The notes beneath the pieces were generated by a model. It saw only the letters and a program-made list of their open reading frames with translations, ran no database searches and was not told the origin of the DNA. The translations under genes were made by a program, and so were the position numbers. From NCBI GenBank assembly GCA_010279815.1, contig QEOQ01000180.1, positions 667,770 through 731,769 of the forward strand: DNA of 64,000 nt. Direction: 5' to 3'. Source of the stretch: Brachionus plicatilis. Taxonomy: Eukaryota; Rotifera; Eurotatoria; Ploima; Brachionidae. Of the stretch, positions 1 to 9,682 are shown one piece after another. How positions within the stretch are numbered: position 1 is the stretch's first letter; every line of letters starts with the position of its first letter.

Positions 1-420
1 GCTTTTTATTTTCATGCTTAACATCAATATGATGTTTGAGCTTATCTTTGCATGAGAAATTTTTCGAACATTGAGTGCACATATATTTTTTCTAGTAATT
101 TCAAAAAAATAATTTTTTCTTTTAATTTTATCTAAAGAGAGTACTTCATCTGTGTGCGAGAAGGAAATGTGGTCGTTGAGTCGGTAGGGCCTTGTGAACG
201 ACCTGTCACAATACGGACAATTGTGCTGCTTGCGTTTTTCGCCCAAACCGTTCGGGCTCGGACTCTTGAGAGCGCTACTGTTTACAGAAACATTGGTGTC
301 TATGGAAATGAGCTCATTTATTTGCGTTCCATTGCGGGCACCATCGACCAGTTCATTCTCGTTCAATGCTTCGGCTAAGTCCACAGAATTGTTTGCTATT
401 TCTTGCGGTGATCTGACCAT
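1..420 (-). CDS. C2H2 zinc-finger protein, N-terminal part (partial)
   Basis: Probable nucleic-acid-binding zinc-finger protein. Two exons are visible on the minus strand, 420-145 and 91-1, joined by a 53-nt GT-AG intron (144-92, phase 0). The gene continues beyond base 1. Translation starts at the first ATG after in-frame stops (420-418). About 60 polar residues precede the first finger, C-P-Y-C-(X12)-H-(X4)-H. Splicing then joins T-D-E to K-K-Y-M-C, recreating a TGEKPY-like linker, and a second finger follows (C-T-Q-C-(X12)-H-(X4)-H). The linker across the junction strongly supports the intron call. The number of further fingers and the target are unknown. An upstream coding exon cannot be excluded. 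Confidence 0.85.
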   Translation of the reverse strand, partial: MVRSPQEIANNSVDLAEALNENELVDGARNGTQINELISIDTNVSVNSSALKSPSPNGLGEKRKQHNCPYCDRSFTRPYRLNDHISFSHTDEVLSLDKIKRKNYFFEITRKNICALNVRKISHAKISSNIILMLSMKIKS

Positions 421-1512
421 TACTGACTTTTCGAATACACTCTTAAATCGACTTGATTCGGTCAATATTCATATCTAGTTTAAATTAAAAATTTTTAAAA
501 AAATTCAATTTTTAAATTGCACGCTCTCTTAATTTCAAGCGATCGCTGCACTCTCTCCATGCTCATAATTTGTAAAGCACATGTGCTCCCCAATTTACAA
601 GTGAGTGCATGAAATCATGGAATTGAGGACGGCGGCGAACAAAACAGAAAAAAAATGACATTTTTTAGAGAATTTTTTTGGATAACACAATTCAGGGTTC
701 AGTATTGATTATCGATGAAAAATTTTCTACAAAATTATGAAATTTGTAATAAATTATTTTAATTTTCTAGTTTCATTTGCAACATAGAGAAATGCATTTT
801 ATTTAGCTTGGAGGAAAGTGTACACAGTTTTTAATCATAATGTTTACAAGAAATCTAAGGAACAGGACGAGTGAAATGCTTGCAATCAACAATAGAAAAC
901 AAAAATTATGCTCATATATTGAATATTAAGGCAAACAGAGAGAAAAAAAAAGTTTAATCAAATTTATGCAAATTAAAAGCTTTTTTTTTTTATTTTTAAT
1001 GTGTTTGATTCGAATTAGAGGATATTTTGCTCTACAAATATGTATCCAGTAGTTTTTGCATTCTATGCACATTCATTTTTAATGCATGGCGCTATTTTTG
1101 TCTCAAAACAAAGTTGAATTAATAATTTAATTTAATTTTTTTTTGACATAATTAGGTCAATGATTTAAAGAATGGCAATTTTAATCAAAGTTTAAAGTCT
1201 AACTGTGTCTTTTTTATGTTCAAGTTTAATGAAATTAAAATAGTTGATATGATCCTAATATTTTAATATCATCTAGAGTTAAAGTTTTCTTTTTTATTTT
1301 TAAGAGACAAAAATGCTTAATTTGTAGTATTTGATTCACTCTTAATATTTTTCCGCGTAATATAATTAATACCCATTTTTTTATTAAAAAATACCATAAA
1401 TAAATTTAATACAACATCCATATATCAAATAAAAAATATCTGTTTTAATGATCTTATAATAAATTGATAAAAATATTATCAATTTTACTCATTTTGTACT
1501 TAATTGGATTAG
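421..1512. other. Non-coding AT-rich stretch upstream of the zinc-finger gene
   Basis: I see no open frame with protein-family character. The first 250 bases (about 520-650) are less AT-rich than the rest and probably carry the 5' UTR and promoter of the zinc-finger gene. The remainder is A/T tracts. Confidence 0.5.
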
Positions 1513-1661
1513 CCGATACATAACAACAAAAAAAGAGGTGCTCCTGCCAAAACTCTAAAAAGTCTTCAAATTCAACCATTTGATCTAAAAGAACCAGAAG
1601 AAAATTTGATATTCGACATTGATGAATCAGTTCCAGGACCAAGTAGCAAGCGACAAAAAAC

Positions 1662-2479
1662 GGGTCTATTGCAATATGTGACCAGCTGGTCACTTAATAT
1701 GTGACCATTGATTCCTACTTAATTATGTGATCAGGACTGATCACCTATTAAGTGACCAGTAAATAAGTGACCAAAAAAAATTAAAGATTAAAAAAACATG
1801 GTCACATAAATTTGTTTTTGGTCAATTAAATTTTTTATTGGTCACCTAATAAATTTTTATTAAATTATTTTAAACAATACGAAAATCAATAATAAAATTT
1901 AAAATTGAAAAAGTTGACTAAATTTTGCTTCGCTTTTTTAATTTTCAAAAGTTATCAATCAAAAGTTATCTGATGGAATGATAATTTCACTATATTCCAA
2001 GTTAAGACAAGCTTGTTCACTAAAACTTGACAAAGAAAATCTCACCTTAGGTGGAATAGGTCGTATAGTCGAAATCGACGAATCCTTGTATTGTAAAGTA
2101 AAACATCATAAAGGTAATAATAATTTTATTTAAAGAAACAAACAAAATTTATTTTATTTCGAAATTTATTTCGAAATGGGAAAGGGTTTAAAATTACATA
2201 TTTCAAAAAAACACTAATTTTTTTTAGTTTCTTTATTTGGTCACATAATTTAATATTTGGTCACATAACATAATAACTGGTCACATATTTTTTCACTTGG
2301 TCACGTATAATTTTTTTTGGTCACATATTTTAATAAACTTTTTAATTTTAACTTTTATTGAAATCTCTGGTCACTTATTTACTGGTCACTTAATAGGTGA
2401 ACAGTCCTGATCACATAATTAAGTAGGAATCAATGGTCACATATTAAGTGACCAGCTGGTCACATATTGCAATAGACCC
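1662..2479 (+). mobile_element. Merlin-superfamily DNA transposon, internally decayed
   Basis: An 818-bp element with 112-bp terminal inverted repeats (1662-1773 and 2368-2479) that differ at a single position. The ends begin GGGTCTATTGC. It is flanked by a perfect 8-bp duplication CAAAAAAC (1654-1661 and 2480-2487). Eight-bp duplications and GG-starting ends fit Merlin elements. Internally it retains a fragment of an ISXO2/IS1016-like transposase. The motif GGTCAC, usually as GGTCACATA, recurs many times in the ends and in the subterminal regions (about 1798-1850 and 2238-2340). It could be a multiply repeated transposase-binding site (inference). The near-identity of the arms points to recent insertion. 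Confidence 0.88.
1942..2112 (+). pseudogene. Merlin transposase fragment (first DDE aspartate region)
   Basis: The open frame inside the Merlin element encodes a segment with L-G-G-I-G-R-I-V-E-I-D-E-S, closely matching the region around the first catalytic aspartate of ISXO2/IS1016-type transposases (pattern GG.G.VEIDES). It is followed by the typical basic K-V-K-H-H-K stretch. It ends at a GT that could be a splice donor (2113) with no recognisable continuation, so the second and third acidic residues are missing. It cannot encode an active transposase. Confidence 0.75.
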
Positions 2480-2863
2480 CAAAAAACTACTGAAAGTGTG
2501 AGTAAAATGTGCGAAACGTGTGGTAAGCCTTTACAAAAAAAATTATATTATTTTTGTTCAACAAATAAATGAAAACAAAAAAAAATAACTAGTTTAAAAA
2601 AAAAATTTGACTAATTTTTTGTTTTTTTTTGGTAAATTTTTTTTAATTGATCTGTTTTTATTAAATTTGGTAATAAATATATTTTTTGTGGTTTTTTATG
2701 CTGTTTTTTCCTAGATAAGGCTATTTGTTGTCATATGGTGGTGGCTTGTTGTATACTTGATGATATTGATTATCTTGAATTAGAGGATAAAATACTTGTA
2801 AATAAAGAAAGACTGATAAATGGTATAAGAACGAAAAGATTTATGTTTTTTCTCTTTTTTTGA

Positions 2864-3732
2864 TCAATGTAGTATTGATTAAATTAAAATAAAGAGATAT
2901 ATTTTCCTTATTTTTACTTATGTTTATTTATCTTTAACAAAAAAATTCGATTTATATGACCTTCTCCTTTTTATGTCTTAGTACCCTCTTTATATGTTTT
3001 TTTCTACCTCATCCCAAATTGAATTCATAAAAATCACAAATTTCTAAATATCTAATTTAAACGTAATGTAAATTATTCAATAAAAATTAAAATAATCAAT
3101 CATTGATTATTTTAATTTTAATAGAATTGATACAGAATGAATGAATTCAACTCTAATTAAATAAAAAAATAATTTTTTTTATTACAAATTGAATAATTTT
3201 ATTGAAAAAAAAACACAGATAAATATTTTTGTTTTTTTCGGCGTCTTCTGGTATTTATTCGCACGGATTCCCAGGAATGCTTTCTCTGGATTTTTCCCAA
3301 GGTTCCATTTTTTATGAATATTTAAAAAAAATATTATTTTATTATAAGTCTATTTATTATCATTGTTATTTATTTGTATATCTGTATTGAGCTTGAGCTC
3401 TTTCAGGTTAGAAATAAACAGGAAAAAATATAATAAAAATAAAAAAATTTATTACATGGAACAAAACAAAAAATTAAAAATTAGATATATTAAGATAGAG
3501 AATCACGGAGTAGATGATTAATAGAATAGATATTTTTTCGAGCTAAACCCCATTTTTAAATTCGACTTATTGGTTGGCAATTAAAAATGTGTCAACACTT
3601 ATAAAACAAAGATTCGAAATTGCTTCTCAAATATGCTACATGCATGCTCCTTTTTTTAATGAAACAACTTAAAAATTAAAAATTTAAAAATTTAAAAATT
3701 TAAAATTTAAAAACTTTCTCAAATGAATTGCG
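2864..3732. other. AT-rich intergenic stretch
   Basis: No gene seen. It contains one copy of the LINE 3'-end repeat (about 3362-3430, minus orientation) and simple AATTTAAA tracts at 3670-3712. Confidence 0.5.
3362..3430 (-). repeat. LINE 3'-terminal repeat copy
   Basis: Read on the minus strand this carries the motif CTGAAAGAGCT...CAATACAG followed by an ATAAAT-rich tail. Related copies lie at 5882-5935, 26620-26690 and 32995-33050. The 26.4-kb copy sits at the end of recognisable LINE reverse-transcriptase sequence, so the family is probably a 5'-truncated LINE tail. Confidence 0.45.
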
Positions 3733-3820
3733 TAATTTTTCGTAAATTCACATTTTTCCTCCAGTAAAAAATGATAAAAAAGCTGAAAATAATTTGAATT
3801 TAGCTTTATGAAAAAATAAC

Positions 3821-3856
3821 AATTATTAGATAATAAAGCTTTATTATCTAATAATT
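3821..3856. repeat. 36-bp perfect palindrome
   Basis: The 18-base arm AATTATTAGATAATAAAG is followed immediately by its reverse complement, centred on AAGCTT. It lies inside the decayed mariner element. It may be a cruciform-forming sequence or a small insertion; no function is evident. Confidence 0.8.
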
Positions 3857-4340
3857 TTAATGCCTAGGCATTAATAAATAAATAACTTAGGTTTTTTTGA
3901 TTGTATAATAGTTTAATTTCAATCAATTAAGTATTAATAAATTAAAATAGTGATCAATTCAATATGTAATTAACATTAATTACAAAAAAAAATAAAATGT
4001 TTTTTTTTTGTTCCTAATTCAGTATTTTAGTTTTTAAATTACATATTATTGTTATTTAAAAATATTATGCGCGGATAATAAATTTTTTGAAGCTTTTTGA
4101 TAGAAATACGAATCTTAAAAATTTTTATTGCTGTTTGCTTGTTATAAATTTGACTCCTATTTTAAAATTCATTAATTGAATTTATAAATAATTAAATTCA
4201 ATACAATACTTTTATTTTAAAAAGAGTTCAATGTTAACAATGTATTCATTGAATTATATGAATTTAAATGGATTAATGGAGTCAATATCAAATAGAATTA
4301 GAATTTTTAAAATTACTAATTAAAATTTAATTTAAATCTT

Positions 4341-4515
4341 CCTCAAAATTTCCCGACTTAAATCCAACTGAGATGGTTTGGAATGAGTTTAAATCTTTTG
4401 TAAGAAAAAAAATCAAAATAATGAAGAAGGTGCTTACAAGGCAATATTTGAATTTAAAAAACTACAATACCTTCAAAATGTCGATCTTATATTAATAATC
4501 TTATAAAAGATTTAC
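4341..4515 (+). pseudogene. Tc1/mariner transposase C-terminal remnant
   Basis: The frame from 4349 reads F-P-D-L-N-P-T-E-M-V-W-N-E-F-K, the classic motif around the third catalytic acid (SPDLNPIE..W). Near 4420 the homology jumps frame to N-N-E-E-G-A-Y-K-A-I-F-E-F, and jumps again to R-S-Y-I-N-N-L-I-K-D near 4485. All are typical of the C-terminus of Tc1/mariner transposases. At least two frameshifts make it dead. Confidence 0.75.
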
Positions 4516-4713
4516 ATTTTATTTTGGTTTTTTAAAAATAATTTAATTTTAATTAAGTAATTCTTATAGAAATTGAAAGAAATTATAATTTGTTAGACAA
4601 TTGAAATTAATTATTTCAAACTTATCTATTTTACTTTTTTTTATCATTTTTTACAGGAAAAAATATGAATTTTCGAAAGATTAGGTTATTTTACGAAAAT
4701 TTGTTTTACTGTA

Positions 4714-6775
4714 AATAATCTCTTTTTTTTCTAACAAAATTTTTCATTAATTTCAGAACAAAACGATAATTTTTGGCCCTTCTACGATCAGCGTAAAAAG
4801 AGTCGAAATTGAGGTAATTTTATGTAAAACTTCGAATTTTTAAGAAAAATTTCGTAATTTTACTACTGTAATATTACGAAAAATAACCTTAATTTCTACT
4901 TTTTTACATTTTTAATTAAAATTTTTGGGATAGAAAACTTACAATCCTTTTTTTTTTGAAGTTTTATGCTGATGCAAGCATGCAAATTAAAATTTAAATG
5001 CTGATAAATTAAAAAGATTTTTAATTAAGCATTTTTCCAGTCTAAAGCCTAAAAAGTAGTGATATAGATGCAATATGAGTCATTATATTTTTAGTAAACA
5101 AAAAAAAATATATACACAAAATAAAATTTAACAGTAGGCAAATAACTTAAATGTCAAAAAAAAAATTAAATCATAATAATATAACAATTAATGAAAAAGT
5201 TGTAAAAAGAAAATTTTGATTATTTTTTGAATTTTTCATTTATTCTTAAATTACCATCCTGTAGAATTACATTTTGTCATTTTTAATTTTTTTTAGTGTT
5301 TGTAAAACAAATTTTAAAAAAATGTTTTTTGTATTTTATTATTTCTAGATTATAAGATGTATAACCATGCTCATGTGATTTAAATTTCAAAATTTTTTTG
5401 ATAAAAATAATAAAAATTCATTTTCTTAACATTTTTATACCATATCAATAGTTTCGACGAGAAAATTTATCATTTTAAATTCTTTTTTCCGATGTCGTGT
5501 CAAAAATGACACGTTGGTAATCTACAGGTAAGAAAATTTTGGTAATTTGAATGTTAAAGAGGGACGTTATTTCTTCTGCTAGCAAATTTTTTTCACCTGC
5601 TATTAAAATAATGTTTATGATAGCAAAAATAAAAGTATAAAAAAATAACCATTAATATTTTTAAAAAATTTTATTCATATTAAATTTGAAAAGGAGAATA
5701 AAAAAATTAATTTTAAACTAAAGGTGTAAATTCAATACTAGTTGAGTTAGCCATTTTTGTATGAATTTAAGTTTTAGTTTTAATAATAAATCAATTGAAA
5801 GTTAATTTAAAATATGTTCTGAAATTTATTTTTATTTTTTTATTTATTTATATATTAAATAATGTTCTGAAGTAATTTATTTTTATTCATTTATTAACTG
5901 TACCGAGCTTAAGCTCCTCTAGAATAAAAATAAAAATTAAGTTAAGTAAAATTAAAAATTTAAAAGTTAAGTAAAATAAATTCAAAAAATAAAAATAAAA
6001 ATAAAAATATGAATAAAGTTTGTAAGAGTTAAATAACCTGGAATTAAAAATAGATATATTGAAACATGATGAAGTTTGTGACACGTGTTTACAAAATTGA
6101 AACTTTAGGAAAACAAGAAAACAAAAGGATTAAAAAGTAAAGAAGAAGTTATCAATTATTTGTTTATATATCATTTTTCAAGTTAATTAATTAAGTAATT
6201 CATTATTTAATTTTTTTGGAAGCATAAAAAAAATTTAGCTATCATTAATTAATTTTTTTTACTAGCAGTTAAAAAAAAATTAATAGCAGAAAGAAATAGA
6301 TCTCGTTATAGAGCAATTGACACTTTGAATATAGTTTCTAAAAAATTCTCAATTTTTAGAGGAGAACAAGCTGAATCACTTGATACATAGATTATTCTTT
6401 TAGTATCATCTTTTAGGAAGTTATGAGAAACGAATGTTTCTTTTGTTTGAAGAATCGATTGGTTATAACGGCTGGATTTATAGAGGTTAAAAAAAATAAA
6501 AAAAACTGGTTAAAACACACTAATTGATTCAAAATGCAATATTTCTCGAAAATTAAAATAAATACACAAAAAAGAGATTATAAAATTTATCATCAATAAC
6601 AGTGGCTTGTGTGGAAAATTTATTTTAAATTTTAAAAAGCAAATTTTTAGCATATGTTTTGGTTTTATTACATGTTCTAAATCTTTTTTTCATGTTAGTG
6701 TTATTTATTTTTTTTTGACTTAATATTAAATTTAAAGCTCAAATTTATATGGCATTCCAAGAACTTATTTGCAAA
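4714..6775. other. AT-rich intergenic stretch
   Basis: No gene seen. A LINE 3'-tail copy occupies about 5882-5935 on the minus strand. The only long frame (5887-6084, minus) is low-complexity Tyr/Phe translation of that tail and is not a gene. Confidence 0.5.
5882..5935 (-). repeat. LINE 3'-terminal repeat copy
   Basis: The minus strand reads TTTTTATTCTAGAGGAGCTT then AAGCTCGGTACAG and an A/T-rich AATAAA tail, matching the copy at 32995-33050. Confidence 0.45.
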
Positions 6776-6786
6776 TAATAAAAAGG

Positions 6787-7795
6787 CTATCATTTTCTAC
6801 CTTCACTAATATATTTCCAATTCGTCATCTAATTAATATCTATTCTTCATCTAATAAATTTCCTTTTGAGTATAATTATATAAATCTACACTAATAAATT
6901 AAATGGAACCTAATATATTTCGAAGTCTACTTTAATTAATTAAACCTCATCTAAATAAATTCGTCATCACTAACCAATTCTAAGAATTACGAGGAAAAAA
7001 ACTTCGATCTTTTAGTTGCTTTTAATGGTCTTCGTGAAATGTAAGCTTTGATTTTTTTACTTGATTCACTCCGCAAGTGTCAACTGATGAGATTATTCAT
7101 ACCTGGAGTGCGGATCGTGACCCATCGATAGCCCATCAAGACAACCTCAGAGCCTTCGTCCAAACTCCAACTGCTGATACAACACCGCTTTTAGACCAGT
7201 GCCTGGAAGTGGCTCCTGCTCGCCTAGAACATCATCAGCAACCGATATTACAGCCTATGAGAGCGCGCTGAAGAAGACAAGTTGGAAGAGCTTCGATGTT
7301 TTCATCCGTGGAATCAACATGTGCCGAGTCGTCACACTCAACAATCAAGACTTCCGCCACAGCAAGTGTAGTTGTCCCAGCTATGACAAAACGAACATTT
7401 GCAAGCGCATCATCGGCGTTGCTAGTTATTTCAAACTATTCGCCATTCCTCCCGAGATCAAGAACTTGCCTATGGGAGAAAAACGAAAGCGTGGTGCTCC
7501 TAAAAAAGCTATCAAGGCTCTTGTTAGGATGTAAAAGTTTGTTGGTCGCTTATTTTTCTAATTATTTCTTACAATTTCTCATTATTTGTTTCTTATTTTT
7601 TGTTTGTTTGTCGTTTAAAAATAAAAAATTGATTATTACTATAAACTATCGATTTATATTTAAAATTGATTAGATGATCCCAAAATTATATAGTGGAGCT
7701 ATATATTATTGGTGGAGCTTTATTTTATTAGTGACGACGGAAATATATTAGTGAAGATATGGAAATATATTAGTGAAGGTAAGGAAATTGTTCCC
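6787..7795 (+). mobile_element. Mutator-like element (MULE) with decayed transposase
   Basis: A 1009-bp element flanked by a perfect 11-bp duplication TAATAAAAAGG (6776-6786 and 7796-7806). The ends are inverted; a perfect 21-bp arm is at 6798-6818 and 7761-7781. Related motifs (CTTCACTAATATATTTCC variants) repeat through both subterminal regions. The 9-11-bp duplication is typical of Mutator elements, and the interior encodes a SWIM finger, the domain found at the C-terminus of MULE transposases. The core at 7070-7535 is clearly less AT-rich than the ends. Confidence 0.75.
7178..7534 (+). pseudogene. MULE transposase C-terminus with broken SWIM zinc finger
   Basis: The open frame ends in C-S-C-P-S-Y-D-K-T-N-I-C-K-R-I-I-G-V-A, followed by the basic K-R-K-R-G-A-P-K-K-A tail. 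SWIM fingers follow CxC...CxH; here the histidine position is Arg, so zinc binding is probably lost. No ATG opens this frame, and a stop precedes it at 7175-7177. Another frame upstream (7077-7271) may hold further transposase or host sequence. A frameshifted or exon-depleted remnant is the simplest reading. Confidence 0.65.
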
Positions 7796-7806
7796 TAATA
7801 AAAAGG

Positions 7807-9682
7807 AGACTCCCTAATTATTCTAAACTAAGTCCTAGTTTAAAAAATCTAGCTGAGAATGTACTAAAATCACAACACTAATTTAAACAATAAAATTAAA
7901 TACACAATTGGCTTCTAAAATGATTTTATTTTTATCAAAATATTTTTTATTAGATAAATAAAATGATTAATTAAAATTATGTCTTTATTAAAGATAAAAC
8001 GAAAATAACTCAAAAAAATTAAATTAAAATGTTTATTGCTTTAAATCACAAAAAGTAATAATGTTAGCTGATTTAATTTGAGATTTTACTTTGTATGAAA
8101 CATTAGCTTTCAGAAAAGCCCGAATGAAAACTGATAAATTTTGTTAACTGATCGATTGTTGATAAGATTAAAAAACCTGATTGAAAATTTAAATTTTGTT
8201 TGAACTTTTCAAAGAAAAAAGATTAAAAACTAAAAATGCTTGATTCGAAATATCATTTAAAATACTTAAAACAATCACATGAATTTTAATTATTTTACAA
8301 TTTAATTAAAAATATGATACTTGCCACTAAATTTTAACTAACTTTTAGGTGATAAGCTTTGATTAAAATATATTTTTTAAATTATTTCTTAATTTTTTAT
8401 GATGTTTATTTCAAAGCTAAACACTAAAAAGACTGGCTAGGTCAGGTCAGTCGGACTATTGACCCTTTTTAAAAAAATCAGGAATTCTGTAACTATGGAA
8501 CCAAATTTAGATTAAAGTCAGGCCTCTTTATAAAGAAATGATCTGGACAGGAATTTAACTATTCTTTAAATCGAAAATTAAAAGTAAAAAGGTATTTTAA
8601 ATTAATTTTATTTATTTATAAAATTAATATAAAATACTTTGTCACATTTCATTATCATCTTAAAAGTGATAAATTTATTAATAAAAAAATTCACAAAGCT
8701 AATAATCATTTTTGTGATTAATTTAAAAAAAATATTTAATATAATTCCTTTTCAAATAAAGAAAAGACTACGCCAAAACCGCCTCAATTTCCTTTAACAC
8801 ACGAGTTTTGACTGTTATTCGATCACTGACTTTAAAGTTAGACAACCATTGCATTCCAATATGAGCCTTTTACATCACAAATTTTAATCCTTATGTCTTA
8901 TCTTTTTTAATTTCACTTTTGTTTATCATTATATTTCCATTGTTGCATTAATTAAATAAATAATATCAATTAAAATGTTGGCCAAACTTAATTCGTTTTT
9001 TTGTCAAAAAATTTACGAATAAAAATTTAAAGACAAAGTCAAGTGACATTATATTTTTTAACCCTTCATATTTAGATCTTTTAATTTTTTTTCTTTTCTG
9101 GGCCAACTTGATTGGGACTCTTGTCAAAGAGTTCTAATATCTTTGCTTTTGATGAAATCTAGATATTTTCAATGCATTGAAAAATTAATCTTTTGCCTGT
9201 TCTGGTTTTTTTTAAATTGTTTTTTTATAAATCTCTACTTAAGCTTCAAAAAGAAAAGTTTTTTGTTTTTCGGTGTTCATTCTAAAGTATGCTAAATAAT
9301 AGATATATAAAAATTTTTTTTATTAAGGTGAAACAAAAACAAAAATAATAAACTTAGTCATTTTTTTATTTCTTAAAATTATTTCATAAAGGACATAATT
9401 TAGTTTAAAATTTCATTTAGCTAAATAAATTTAATTATTTAAAATAAAAAAACTAATGATTTTTTATCTAAATATTTTCGTTAATTTTAATTGAATTTTT
9501 TTTCAAGATTTATGCAATATAAAGTTTGTATATATCGAGGTTTAGCTGCTGTATTTAGTATTTTAAATGGTTTTCAGTTGAATTTTATAGATTTCTGATC
9601 AATAAATTTTCAATTTCCTGGTCTTTCTAGTGCTAAAGATTTAAATTAAAATTTTAAAAGATAACCTAAAATTTTTAGAGAA
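7807..9682. other. Intergenic region upstream of the gamma-glutamyltransferase gene
   Basis: No gene seen. A less AT-rich patch at about 8760-8890 could hold regulatory or 5' UTR sequence. No splice-consistent exon with protein-family character was found. Confidence 0.45.

Larger units (their letters stand above)
1513..2863 (+). pseudogene. SWIM/MULE-like coding remnant split by a Merlin-type transposon
   Basis: An open frame at 1513-1661 follows a splice-acceptor-like TTAG and encodes a basic K-K-R-G-A-P motif, then an acidic tail. The same K-R-G-A-P motif follows the SWIM zinc finger in the MULE fragment at 7.2-7.5 kb. The frame is interrupted at 1662 by a transposon. If that element and one 8-bp target duplication are removed, the frame runs on through 2488-2522. 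A GT-AG intron (2523-2714) leads to an exon reading C-E-T-C...I-C-C-H, ending at TGA 2861-2863. The Cys/His spacing resembles a degenerate SWIM or other zinc motif. The 5' part of the gene is not recognisable. Whether it was a host gene or a transposase tail before disruption is unclear. Confidence 0.45.
3733..4690 (+). mobile_element. Degenerate Tc1/mariner-like element
   Basis: A roughly 45-bp imperfect inverted repeat (3733-3781 against 4637-4685, core TTATCATTTTTTAC) brackets a decayed Tc1/mariner transposase end. The outer boundaries and TA duplication could not be fixed with confidence; a second possible right end (ACTG followed by TA) lies at 4708-4713. The element also contains the palindrome at 3821-3856. 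Confidence 0.5.

Noticed and set aside
154..478. Two overlapping plus-strand frames
   Set aside because: They are shadows of the minus-strand zinc-finger exon, which shows two canonical C2H2 fingers.
1454..1693. Minus-strand 79-codon frame
   Set aside because: It overlaps the end of the Merlin element and the antisense of the disrupted coding remnant; no family character.
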